From Chaetoceros tenuissimus (taxonomy: Eukaryota; Bacillariophyta; Thalassiosirophyceae; Chaetocerotales; Chaetocerotaceae), in NCBI GenBank assembly GCA_021927905.1, contig BLLK01000027.1, forward strand, positions 806,001 through 870,000: a stretch of DNA of 64,000 nucleotides, in the 5' to 3' direction. This document shows, in pieces, positions 40,496 to 49,516 of this stretch. Position numbers and translations under genes: made by a program. Position 1 is the first letter of the stretch; the number at the start of each line of letters is the position of its first letter. The notes beneath the pieces were generated by a model, which did no database searches, had not been told where the DNA came from, and was given only the letters and a program-made list of their open reading frames with translations.

Positions 40496-40660
40496 GCATC
40501 ATTTTCACTTACCTTTTTCTTACAAATACTGATTTTGTTTCTTATGAACGAATTCAATGTTACTAGATTCTATGATGAAGTCTAAAATGTTGAAGGAAAC
40601 CAAGTCGAGAAAAATGAGTATCCTATTGATCGCTTGATTGAGGTCAAAACATCATATGGC

Positions 40661-40808
40661 TTTTAGTGTGATTTCTAATCTTACATTATAGACATTACAA
40701 TAATAGAAGTATTGCTATCCTTTTGTTGATTTTGAGCTTCGTTCTAGTCGTGTGATGCAAGTATAATGCAATGATTTCTAGAGGTCGAAACCAGTGAATT
40801 TCTCATTT
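40661..40808. repeat. 3'-flank repeat of copy D (paired with 39006-39133)
   Basis: It is homologous to the 3' flank of copy C; both start TTTTAGTGTGATTTC. The segment just before it (GCTTGATTGAGGTCAAAA) also recurs at about 42310. Confidence 0.7.
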
Positions 40809-41960
40809 TCAAAGCAGAGGGCGTAGAAAATTGGCAAATTCCTCATCTTCATTTTCCAGGGCACATGCAATAGTTCCCTCAACGTCGAGATAAAGTAAAG
40901 ATGGATGAAGATACTTCAGTATATCTAGGCGGTGGTGGTTTAGTGCTAAATTCATAAGGAATTCAAGTTGAGACACCTCTGATTCTTTGACAAAGATTTT
41001 GATAGCATCAACAGGAAGATCCAATGGAAGAATACAATGATATAAAAAAATTTGAATAGGGCCTCTCAGCCAACCCTTCTCTTTCAACACACGAAGACCT
41101 TCATATCCTTCAGACTTGCAAGCATTGATAGCAATGTCGCAAACTACACTGTAGTGTATACCTTCCAAGTCACAAGGAACGAAGTCAAGCAAGTGCCTTA
41201 CAGTATCCATACGACCTCCTTTCAACGCAAAAAGAATAGAACTAGCATTGAACTCAACACCTTTACCGCGGAGATACTCAATCATCTCCACATCGCAGGA
41301 AGATGTAATACATGATGCAATCTTTACTGGATCCACCTCTTCATCTTGATCCGGAGCATCAATTAGCTTCATTTTGGAGAGTGTTTCATCGTTCGAAATG
41401 ATATGTTTCATGATCTGGATGCTATTGGCTTGGACAGCAGGCCAAACTTTGTGGATGATCAACTCATCGTCATCTTTTACAAGTCGCAAGAATATTCTGT
41501 AGACACTCTCATACACATCGACGCTATCAGTCTTGAAGATTGCATCCTGTACTTTATGCTGCACCGTCGCCAATTCATCTTCTCCAATCCCAGTGCTCTC
41601 TGCAAAAAGTGCCATCATCATATCGTCAAAAGTTTCCTCGCTTGCAATGATATTACAGGCGGATGTGTTTCTATCATTCGGAAACTCCATCTCTACACAA
41701 TGCTTTAGCTGTTTACTCACAGATGCCACAAAGTAATAATTTCCACCTCCGACGAAAGAGAGGCAATGACGGACAAGATGATCTGGAAGTGGTAAGCAAG
41801 ATTCACTCTCGAAAGTAACTAGAGGCGGTATTTTAGAATTTGATTTAGAGCATTATCTAGATGGGGTTATACAACATGCCTGGTCGTACTTACTATTATC
41901 TACTCTTTCAGCAGCGCAACTTGCAGCCACATGCGTCTTTCTCTTTCCTTCCTTACCCAT
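40809..41960 (-). CDS. F-box-like/ankyrin-like paralogue D (358 aa, two exons)
   Basis: Exon 1 is 41960-41894 and exon 2 is 41818-40809. The 75-nt intron has GTAAGTACGA and CTCTAG ends like that of copy C. Exon 1 encodes MGKEGKRKTHVAASCAAERVDN and joins in frame to TFESESCLPLPDHLVRHCLSFVGGGNYYFVASVSKQLKHCVEM. The ankyrin-like part (DVEMIEYLRGKGVEFNASSILFALKGGRMDTVRHLLDF) is intact. The bases around the ATG (CAAATGGG) suit translation initiation. C and D form the younger subgroup, with a C-terminus reading SLLYLDVE...EEFA.FLRPLL. Confidence 0.7.
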
Positions 41961-42069
41961 TTGATATGATTGCATTGCTTTGGAGGATAGAATTCTGTGT
42001 TGCTAATTCATAATCTCTTGTGGTGTCATCAGATCAGAGCAATAGAGTTCACTCAGCATCCAAAGATTT

Positions 42070-42170
42070 TTTCTTGGCGCCAAAGATCAAAAAGAAGCCG
42101 AAAGAAGCCCAATCCCACTTGCAAAATTTTAGACAAGAAACAAAAAGGCCTCTAGTGAGAAAGAGCTCCT
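42070..42170 (-). promoter_or_regulatory. Conserved upstream module of paralogue D
   Basis: It lies 110 bp upstream of the exon-1 ATG. It has CTTGGCGCCAAAGAT, AGAAGCC twice, CCAATCCCACTTGC and ATTTTAGACAAGAAAC. The plus-strand ATGG seen in the other modules reads AAGG here. Confidence 0.75.
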
Positions 42171-42668
42171 ATGTTATTTTTACTTTACCTTTTGCTTACA
42201 AATACTGTTTTTGTTTCATCATGAACTAAATCAATCTTACTAGATTCCATGGTGTATTCTAAAATGCTGAAGACTCTAACTCGTGAAAAATGAAAATCCT
42301 TTTGCTATCGCTTGATTGAGGTCAAAATATCTTATGGCTATCAGAATACGCATTGCACTCAAAGTACTCTGCATCATTGAAAATGTTTTGACCTGGTGCT
42401 ATCAGAGGAACAAAACAGTAGCACTGTTTGTATGATGAACATGATATAAAATAGGCTAGTATAGGCATATCAACGTCCAAAAATTTCTTTATTATCCTGT
42501 CTACTTAGTTCCTTGATGCTTATGTATTATGTAAATAACAAAGTATATTCTTTTTAAAAAACTTCTTTTGCAAAGTTAGAAAAAGATAATTATTCTACTT
42601 CAATTATATTGAAACCATGCTACTTCAATTATCTTGAAAGCAAACGAAGAATGTTACCCCATCTTTCT
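42171..42668. other. Non-coding stretch between copies D and E
   Basis: The first ~180 bp resembles 40496-40660, upstream of copy C. The remainder is A+T-rich and I see no gene. Confidence 0.45.
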
Positions 42669-43790
42669 TCAATGTTCCCTGGTAGCTAAAAATTCAACTA
42701 CATCTTCAAAATTCAATCCCTGAGCAATGCGTGTACAATAACCAATATCTAGCTTTCGCACAGATGTATCGACATATTCTAACAAATCCAAACGGCGATA
42801 ATCAACGAGGCCTCTCATTAAAAGCTGAAAATTATTTCTATCAAAATCGCTTTCGGAATTTAGCACCAGTTTGAAGTTCTCCAAAAGAATTCCTTTCTCT
42901 AGTAGATGATGGAGTACCAGCATTAGTAATAATTCATTCAGCAATTTTTTTTCTTTCAAGAATAGAACTGCTTCCAACCCTTTGAATCTAGTAACAGCAA
43001 ATTGAGCAAATAAATAAGAAATATCGCGAACTTCATCTTTTAATTCTTCTTCATCTATCGATACAAAATCGAACAAACACCTAGCACTTTCAATACGACC
43101 TCCAATCAAAGCAAACGCAACAGAGTAGATATCAAATTGAACTCCTTTTTCGCGGAGGTAAATTATCATCTCTGAATCACATGTAGATGGAACACATGTT
43201 GCTAATTTCAATTGAGTGGGATGGTCTGTATAGACATCAAATAAGAAAGGATAATTGACTTCTTTCATTTTCGAGATATTTTCATCTTTTGAAATGATGC
43301 GCTTCATGATCTTCCTACTACAATGTATACTTGCGGCCCGTGTATACTCGACAAAGGAAGCCTCTTTATCATTTTCGGAACTTCTCAAGTTAGCATACAC
43401 AAACTCGAACAAATCCACGCGATCATTACAAAAGATTACATCCTTGATGCACTTTTCAATCCATTGCAATTCCTTGATATCCATTGTAGTCATTGGTGTT
43501 GATTGTCTAAATCGAATGAACGAATGCTTCGATGCAACAATACTCTCTGCCGATGTACTCCTATCACTCGGAAACTCCATCTCCACACACCTCTTCACCT
43601 GTTTACTTACAGAAGCAATGTAAAAGTAGCTTCCTACTCCGACGAAAGAAAGGCAATGACGAACAAGATGATCAGGAATGGGCAGACTCGATTGCTCATC
43701 TTGTTGTAGCCTACGCTTGACGGATCTGGTTAGGTAAGCTGGAGCTGCTTCTTGGGTTGTCGATGTTTGAGGTCTCTTGCTAGATGGCAT
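42669..43790 (-). CDS. F-box-like/ankyrin-like paralogue E (373 aa)
   Basis: It starts MPSSKRPQ, then AAPAYLTRSVKRRLQQDEQSSLPIPDHLVRHCLSFVGVGSYFYIASVSKQ, so it shares the long N-terminus of copies A and B. The ankyrin-like half has diverged most (DSEMIIYLREKGVQFDIYSVAFALIGGRIESARCLFDF). The frame is intact and lacks introns. It is head to head with the secreted-protein gene at 44252; that arrangement is echoed in degraded form at copy A. It is probably the oldest position of the array. Confidence 0.72.
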   Translation of the reverse strand: MPSSKRPQTSTTQEAAPAYLTRSVKRRLQQDEQSSLPIPDHLVRHCLSFVGVGSYFYIASVSKQVKRCVEMEFPSDRSTSAESIVASKHSFIRFRQSTPMTTMDIKELQWIEKCIKDVIFCNDRVDLFEFVYANLRSSENDKEASFVEYTRAASIHCSRKIMKRIISKDENISKMKEVNYPFLFDVYTDHPTQLKLATCVPSTCDSEMIIYLREKGVQFDIYSVAFALIGGRIESARCLFDFVSIDEEELKDEVRDISYLFAQFAVTRFKGLEAVLFLKEKKLLNELLLMLVLHHLLEKGILLENFKLVLNSESDFDRNNFQLLMRGLVDYRRLDLLEYVDTSVRKLDIGYCTRIAQGLNFEDVVEFLATREH

Positions 43791-43945
43791 TGTTAGATTG
43801 TTGTTGTTCCGAGAATGAATAGATAGTTTACTTGTAGTAAGCTAGATAAGGAATCGAATTCTTTTCAATGATCACTTTAGAGGATAGAATTCTTTATAGT
43901 TGCATCAAGCGTGCATCAACAATAAAACAAAAGATGGATTTTTTC

Positions 43946-44040
43946 TTTGGCCAAAGATAAAAAGAAGCCAAAAGAAGCCCAATCCCACTTGCAAAATTTT
44001 AAAAGAAACAAAAATGGCCTCTAGTGAGAAAGAGCTCCTC
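43946..44040 (-). promoter_or_regulatory. Conserved upstream module of paralogue E
   Basis: It lies about 156 bp upstream of the ATG. The palindrome has decayed to CTTTGGCCAAAG, but AGAAGCC, CCAATCCCACTTGC, GCAAAATTTTA and ATGGCCTCTAGTGAG remain in order. It may also serve the divergent gene at 44252. Confidence 0.7.
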
Positions 44041-44251
44041 TGTATCTTAATCTACACTGTATTTGAATTTTCAATTTATTTTTATTTCAAAAATAGTACA
44101 GAGTTCCCTTCCATGGCTTTTTGCTCGATTAGGCCATTGATACTTAGTCTATCAAAGTATTACTGTATTTGACTTTATTTCATAATTTTGAAAATAGTGA
44201 CAGAGTTTCCTTCCTTGGCTTTTGCATTGGAACAGAGTCAAATTACGAGCC

Positions 44252-45391
44252 ATGTCTACTTCCACTATTGTTTGTCTAATACTTTTTCATTTCATCCTAG
44301 CTCTATCAGATGCAGCGATTACTGCACCGCTTGGGAATGACACTCCGATTCGATTATCCACCAAGCAAACAGTTCAAAACAATGACAGCAATCCTTTGAA
44401 ACACAGTAATGTAGTACAGCTAGAGTTCAAGCATCCCGTCAACAATGCAGTCGTACTCGGACCAAAACTCGAAGTTAAAATAACAGCAGTGACTGAACTG
44501 AATGAAGAAGCCTTCCAAGAGAAGTTCAAAGATACGACAATGTGTCTCTCACTGGATAATGGTCCTTTCTTTTGTACTGCAACAAATAGAGCTGTCATGT
44601 ATTCCAATGTAGATGAAGGTGAACACACTCTTGTTGCTAAAATGTATCAAAATGGCGACTTTGCAAACTTTGCAAGAGAAGCCTCTGTAGCATTTACTAC
44701 TACTCTTGATCCGGCAAAGCTGAACGAACAAGATCGCATAGCTTTTGAAGAACAAAAGCAACTTAAGAAGCAAAACATTACAAGTTTGGAAGAAAATAGC
44801 GAGGAGGAAGAGCTTGTGGAAGTTACGTTTCCCAAAGTCTATCTAGTCTCACCGCATCATCGTGTTACCTATTCTGGAACCGAATTGAGTGTAGAAACCA
44901 GGATTGATTCTCAAGACCATCCTCAGTTTAAAAAATACTTCCAGAACTCTTACACGTGTCTTTCGTTAGATTTGTCCCCAACCTACTTTTGTCATGCACT
45001 TCATTTTAACGATTCAAATCAAACCAAGTCAATCATGATTGCAACATCGCTTGGTATCGGATTGCATACGGTTGAAGCAGCATTATCTCATCCTGAAACT
45101 GGAGAAATACTTGACATGAGCAAGTCTGGAAAGAGAATCAGCTTTGTTGCTGGAAAGTCAATGGAAGGTGCTCAATTTGTTACAGCAATTAATCTACGAG
45201 GTAAAAGTATCCAAATCCCTGTCGCTGCTGGAGGTAATATACAAACACAATCGCAAGAGATTTGTCGCCAGGCAGGTTTCCATGAGAAAAACGAGGAAGA
45301 TTTTGCATCATGTTTTCAACTTGTTCTCGAACATTTAGTAATGACTGCAAATCAACTAGGATTCAATGCACACTTACTCATGAACAATTGA
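44252..45391 (+). CDS. Secreted protein with two internal repeats, unknown function (379 aa)
   Basis: I start at the ATG at 44252; upstream only a TTG is available. Residues 1-20 are a signal peptide (IVCLILFHFILALSDA). Two related ~95-residue units follow. The first contains LEFKHPVNNAVVLGPKLEVKI...TTMCLSLDNGPFFCTA...EGEHTLVAKM and the second VYLVSPHHRVTYSGTELSVET...YTCLSLDLSPTYFCHA...GLHTVEAAL. The shared CLSLD-x-x-P-xFC pair of cysteines suggests an Ig-like or beta-sandwich fold with one disulphide. A cysteine-containing helical C-terminus (EICRQAGFHEKNEEDFASCFQLVLEHL) follows. I recognise no named family. Confidence 0.72.
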   Translation: MSTSTIVCLILFHFILALSDAAITAPLGNDTPIRLSTKQTVQNNDSNPLKHSNVVQLEFKHPVNNAVVLGPKLEVKITAVTELNEEAFQEKFKDTTMCLSLDNGPFFCTATNRAVMYSNVDEGEHTLVAKMYQNGDFANFAREASVAFTTTLDPAKLNEQDRIAFEEQKQLKKQNITSLEENSEEEELVEVTFPKVYLVSPHHRVTYSGTELSVETRIDSQDHPQFKKYFQNSYTCLSLDLSPTYFCHALHFNDSNQTKSIMIATSLGIGLHTVEAALSHPETGEILDMSKSGKRISFVAGKSMEGAQFVTAINLRGKSIQIPVAAGGNIQTQSQEICRQAGFHEKNEEDFASCFQLVLEHLVMTANQLGFNAHLLMNN

Positions 45392-45417
45392 AGAGAAAAA
45401 ATTAGTAATTATAGTAA

Positions 45418-46488
45418 TTACCAGTTAAACCCATGATGCATGGAAAATGTACTGTGTTCATATCCAAGGTGTCCGATATCCCCAAGCATTCTCACAGAAA
45501 CAGATCCAGTTGGCCGAATTGTTAGATAGTTCAGACTGCAATTAAATGTACACATTCTAAGCCATGCTTCAGGTGGAAGCTGTAAAGCTCTACACATGAA
45601 ATATCTGATAACGTTGGCATGACAAACAATGATTTCAAATTCATGATGCGGATCAGGTACTAGCTTATCCTCCTCTTTGGAATCATCACTTTCATTTTCA
45701 TCTGAATCAGAATCCTTCGCCTTGTCTTCCTCAAATTCTTTTCTTGAGGGTGCATCAGCTCTGTAGAAATACTTTTGAAATGCCTCTTCTATTCTTGCAT
45801 GCCCTTCATCTGTCTTCTTAATGGTACTTTCACCAACTCTTCCACATGGGATTGTGTGACACGGCCTTCCTTCATTCAAGAGTGGATCTGGATCAATTCT
45901 TTCAACAGAATCTGGTAACTCTTTGGCAATGATATCTGCAGTCTCAATTGCTCTAGCTAGAGCACTAACTCTCACAACTTTGACATTGCACGGCCCAAAG
46001 TCTTTATTGATACCTTGAATCATCTCATTGATTCGTTTTCCCGTTAGCTCTGCTTGTTTTCTGCCGAGGGGAGTAAGTATCCTTTTTTCATCTTCTTTAT
46101 GTGTTTCATCATATTGACCGTGTCGCACTAAAATGATGTGCCTGGTCACGCCATTTTTGCGAACCCACCGATTGTATTCATGATCTTTGCGTCTATCTCC
46201 CGTGCTTTCTGGCTTTTTATTATCCCAGTTACTATCCCAAAGTGGATATTCAAGTCTCGGCTTCCACAGTTGGCGTTTTGGGAACAGGCCATGAAAGAGC
46301 TCTTCTTTCGGTTTGACTTCTTCTACCTCCTCTTCTTTCTTTGCATCTATAGCGTCTTTCTTTGCATCACATGCAGTCAATCTCTGTTGAAAAAATGACC
46401 CATGCTGCTTGTTGTCATTCCAGGAATGTGCAACCGCATAGGCTGCTATTGGAGAAGAACCACGCAAAATTCTCTGTAGATAGGACAT
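45418..46488 (-). CDS. PGAM5: PGAM5-like histidine phosphatase (356 aa)
   Basis: The phosphoglycerate-mutase fold shows RHGQY (catalytic His and the following residues) in THIILVRHGQYDETH-like context, LTPLGRKQAELTGKRI, and VSALARAIETADII. The second catalytic His lies in EIIVCHANVIRYFMCRALQLPPEAWLRM, which is close to animal PGAM5. WDSNWDNKKP before the domain also matches PGAM5. PGAM5 is a mitochondrial protein Ser/Thr/His phosphatase. An acidic insert (DSDSDENESDDSKEED) separates the halves and is not seen in the animal protein. The N-terminus (MSYLQRILRGSSPIAAYAV) could be a mitochondrial presequence or anchor. Single exon. Confidence 0.88.
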   Translation of the reverse strand: MSYLQRILRGSSPIAAYAVAHSWNDNKQHGSFFQQRLTACDAKKDAIDAKKEEEVEEVKPKEELFHGLFPKRQLWKPRLEYPLWDSNWDNKKPESTGDRRKDHEYNRWVRKNGVTRHIILVRHGQYDETHKEDEKRILTPLGRKQAELTGKRINEMIQGINKDFGPCNVKVVRVSALARAIETADIIAKELPDSVERIDPDPLLNEGRPCHTIPCGRVGESTIKKTDEGHARIEEAFQKYFYRADAPSRKEFEEDKAKDSDSDENESDDSKEEDKLVPDPHHEFEIIVCHANVIRYFMCRALQLPPEAWLRMCTFNCSLNYLTIRPTGSVSVRMLGDIGHLGYEHSTFSMHHGFNW

Positions 46489-46882
46489 ACTGTTAGTTGA
46501 GGGAAGGATGCGAGAAGAATAATTTCACAAGAGACAGTACACTTGATGAGCAGAGATGATTCAATGAGGCCAAAAGTGGATAGGGATGGGATGTGTTGTC
46601 GGTACATGTGTGTGAAAAGTTGAATGAAAAATTGAGTTTTGAACGAGTGAGAAGAAACTTGGAAGGGGGAGAGGAGAGCCATTCAAAAATAGTAAGAAGA
46701 AGTTTTGAGGGGGGAGAAATTTCAACAAAAAGCAAGAAAGCAATTTTTGTAGAATATTCGATATGGAATGAATATGGAAACAACATACAACCTTACTCTC
46801 TTATCTCTTACATTATAAAATATTCAAAATTTTTGTTCCTAATATCATTAAATATTCTTCGATGCGTGATCAAAATTGCATT
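46489..46882. other. Intergenic region with purine-rich tract
   Basis: The plus strand at about 46640-46740 is strongly purine-rich, with GGAAGGGGGAGAGGAGAG and a related AAGTTTTGAGGGGGGAG about 45 bp later. It is probably the promoter or leader of the PGAM5-like gene on the minus strand, where it reads as pyrimidine. Confidence 0.45.
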
Positions 46883-48916
46883 CTATTCATCTTCAATGTT
46901 GTGTAAATTAGCCCAAATTAAAGAAAAGAAGGTTTTTTGACTACCATAATTTTGAAGTTTTCTTTCTTCATCATGGGATGGCCTCAAGTCTTTAAGCGAT
47001 TTTTTAAGTTTTTCTGGGCACTTTCTGCATTTAAGGATATGGTTGTACAAAGAGAGAAGAGTCTTTTTTGAATCAGACATTGTCTTGAGGGTAGAAGGGA
47101 AGAAGCGACCTCCATTTTTGTTACTACCATTGCAGTAGTAGCAAGCGAAACCAGGAAATCCGATCGTCAAGTCCTTTCTTTTTCCTTGACGATCTTTTTC
47201 TTTAAAGTCTACTTTCATGAACTGACGACAGACAGCTCTTGAGAATTTTGTACCAAGAGCGTTATTGAAATTTTCTGGCATAATACTTTCAGCAGTTTTC
47301 GACCATGAGTCATTAGTCACCCCTTCTTCGTACTTAAATCCATCAATACTCGCCAAGTCGTCCAATTCTACACTATCCTCCTCATATTTCTTTTCCTCAC
47401 TTTCTAATCCAATACCATCATCCTCACTGTTGAACGTTCTAATCTTTTTCGAATGGAACGAAGAGGCCTCATCTGGATATTGTGACTGATCAAAGCCATC
47501 ATTGGCATATGGATGATCTGGCATAACAGGCCTAGAGAAATTGTCGTCAAATGTGTAGTTGTAACTTTCGGTCTCTTTATCCACAGGAAAGCTATAAAAA
47601 TTGTGCAGAGATGTGGAGACATGTTGATTGTGTTCAGATACAGAACCTTGAGACATTTCTCCAAAAGTTCTTGTACGGCTTTGATAATTGCTTGCGAAGA
47701 AATGAGGTTTAGCTCCAACATGCGAGTTTGACAAATGGGACCGACCCAAAGAACGAGTTTCATAAGAGTTGAAATTGGATCCATAATTGAAATCAGACTT
47801 TGTCATTCTTTCGGAGAAAGTATCAAAATCTCTATGAGGATTTGTATCCAGATTATTGAACTCTGATGCCTCGTCATATCCATTTGGGATATGAAATTCA
47901 CCATCATCATTATCTTCTGGAATATTGTAGAATCTATGAGAAGCTCTGGTAGAGACAACATCACTTTCGGATGCTGCTGCTTTGACCGTTTTTTTCTTTG
48001 GTTTTCTACTACCATTTTTGCGATACATGGCATTTCTTCCTCTTGTGGATAGAGGTCCAACTGGTAAACTCTTGGTACTGAATGTAGCACTTCGAACACT
48101 ATGATTATCCTCACTTGTTTGGGAATGAGTGAACTTGAAGTGATCATTGTCCAAGTTGTGTACTTTCTGAAGATAGTTATGGTGCTCTTCAGTAGCAAAA
48201 GCATCAGATCCAATTTCAGATCCAGTTTGTTCAGTAAAACCGGAAAAATCGTGTGAGTACGCGCAAGCCTCGGGTTTAGCTATACTTGGAAAGTCATGAA
48301 TTCCCTCAAAAGTTGGGTTTGTAGAAAGAGGTGGATTCCCGATCTGCTCCCCGTAAGATACTGTATGTCCCATATATTTACTGCCAGGCAAGTTGCTCAC
48401 CAGATCTTCGCTGTCATTGTTGAAACTTAGAGAAGAACGTCGTGAATTAAGCACAGATGAATGGATTGAGGAAGAATTACTATCTTCAACACCGCTACCT
48501 TGGAAACTATTACTACCTGAATGCGTAGGTCCTTTTTCATAGCTCTCCTCAACATCATAGTTGGTACCTAGAATGTCGATAGGTTCAATCAAGGCATCTT
48601 CATAATTCTTAAAGAAAGCCTCCTGCTTTTCTTCTGTAGTTTGGAAACAGTTCCTAGGTTCGATCTGTTGCGTCTTGTGATGCTCCGAAAAGGCACCATC
48701 GGCAGTGGCAAGAAGAGCATCAAGAGTAGAACAAGATACATCGTTTTCAGTAGCTTGGGTCTTCTCCATATTCTTTGTTTCAGATTGTTCCGAAGACATT
48801 AGATCACATTTAAAGTTTTCAAGGCTATCTAGATCAGAGTCCAAATTGATTGACAACTCATCATCCAAGTTTGTCGAGAACTCCTGGGAGAAGAAGCCTT
48901 CCAAAGTGCTGTCCAT
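46883..48916 (-). CDS. Nuclear-type protein with unrecognised Cys/His C-terminal domain (677 aa)
   Basis: About 520 residues of Ser/Asn/Asp-rich, probably disordered sequence with a basic patch (GSRKPKKKTVKAAA) precede a compact C-terminal domain. That domain reads KRKDLTIGFPGFACYYCNGSNKNGGRFFPSTLKTMSDSKKTLLSLYNHILKC. It then has HDEERKLQNYGSQKTFFSLIWANLH. The C-x2-C and H-x3-C pairs spaced about 30 residues apart suggest a zinc site. The same domain ends the divergent neighbour at 49517-51654. I do not know a named family. The architecture (acidic disordered arm plus zinc-like domain) would fit a transcription regulator, but this is inference. There is no intron. Confidence 0.72.
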   Translation of the reverse strand: MDSTLEGFFSQEFSTNLDDELSINLDSDLDSLENFKCDLMSSEQSETKNMEKTQATENDVSCSTLDALLATADGAFSEHHKTQQIEPRNCFQTTEEKQEAFFKNYEDALIEPIDILGTNYDVEESYEKGPTHSGSNSFQGSGVEDSNSSSIHSSVLNSRRSSLSFNNDSEDLVSNLPGSKYMGHTVSYGEQIGNPPLSTNPTFEGIHDFPSIAKPEACAYSHDFSGFTEQTGSEIGSDAFATEEHHNYLQKVHNLDNDHFKFTHSQTSEDNHSVRSATFSTKSLPVGPLSTRGRNAMYRKNGSRKPKKKTVKAAASESDVVSTRASHRFYNIPEDNDDGEFHIPNGYDEASEFNNLDTNPHRDFDTFSERMTKSDFNYGSNFNSYETRSLGRSHLSNSHVGAKPHFFASNYQSRTRTFGEMSQGSVSEHNQHVSTSLHNFYSFPVDKETESYNYTFDDNFSRPVMPDHPYANDGFDQSQYPDEASSFHSKKIRTFNSEDDGIGLESEEKKYEEDSVELDDLASIDGFKYEEGVTNDSWSKTAESIMPENFNNALGTKFSRAVCRQFMKVDFKEKDRQGKRKDLTIGFPGFACYYCNGSNKNGGRFFPSTLKTMSDSKKTLLSLYNHILKCRKCPEKLKKSLKDLRPSHDEERKLQNYGSQKTFFSLIWANLHNIEDE

Positions 48917-49516
48917 ACTTGTGAAAAAGATGTTCCTACTACCTCTACTACTTTAGGGTTGCAGTCGTCAGAGATAGGAAATGGGGATATTTTATGTCAG
49001 CTCCGACGTTGTAGTTAAACGGAATATGAGTAAGGACAAGATCAATTAGAGATTTTGTTAAAATGTTTTACGAGTAAGAGCATCCAAAAAAGTCTATCCA
49101 TTGAAAAGAAGAGAAGGAGAAGGCCAAAGCTCAAAGCATTACTAAGAAGAGAGAGGTTCAAGGTGAGAGATGCCATCTACTACGGAGCTGTTGTCTTACA
49201 GATAATTGTTCATAGGACTCCATGTCCTGTGCATGCTGTCTCTCAGATAATCCAATGTCAACTAACGAAAATCGTCATTGAGAAAAACAAGTGAATGATA
49301 AGTACTTCACGGGACCAAAATCATTACTTATTGGTTATCGGCTGTTTTTTATCGTACGTAAATCGTGTTTAACTTGATTGCTATCGGACTAAGATATACT
49401 GACATGCTTCATTGAGGTTTCTAATTGTTACCAAATGCCGATAACACGTCGAACATTCTGTATTACTCGTACGCACGGTGCAGGAAGAACAACCGGCACT
49501 CGCTGCAAAACTAACT
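48917..49516. promoter_or_regulatory. Divergent upstream region of the two Cys/His-domain paralogues
   Basis: 600 bp between start codons. A 79-codon open stretch at 49055-49294 is basic but begins without context and is not called. I see no conserved palindrome. Confidence 0.4.

Noticed and set aside
35736-43720. Repeated plus-strand open stretches opposite the F-box-like array
   Set aside because: They recur because the array members are homologous; their sequence follows the minus-strand genes and no start context is shared.
49055-49294. 79-codon basic frame between the Cys/His-domain genes
   Set aside because: A TTG or chance start and no similarity to the flanking proteins; more likely promoter sequence.
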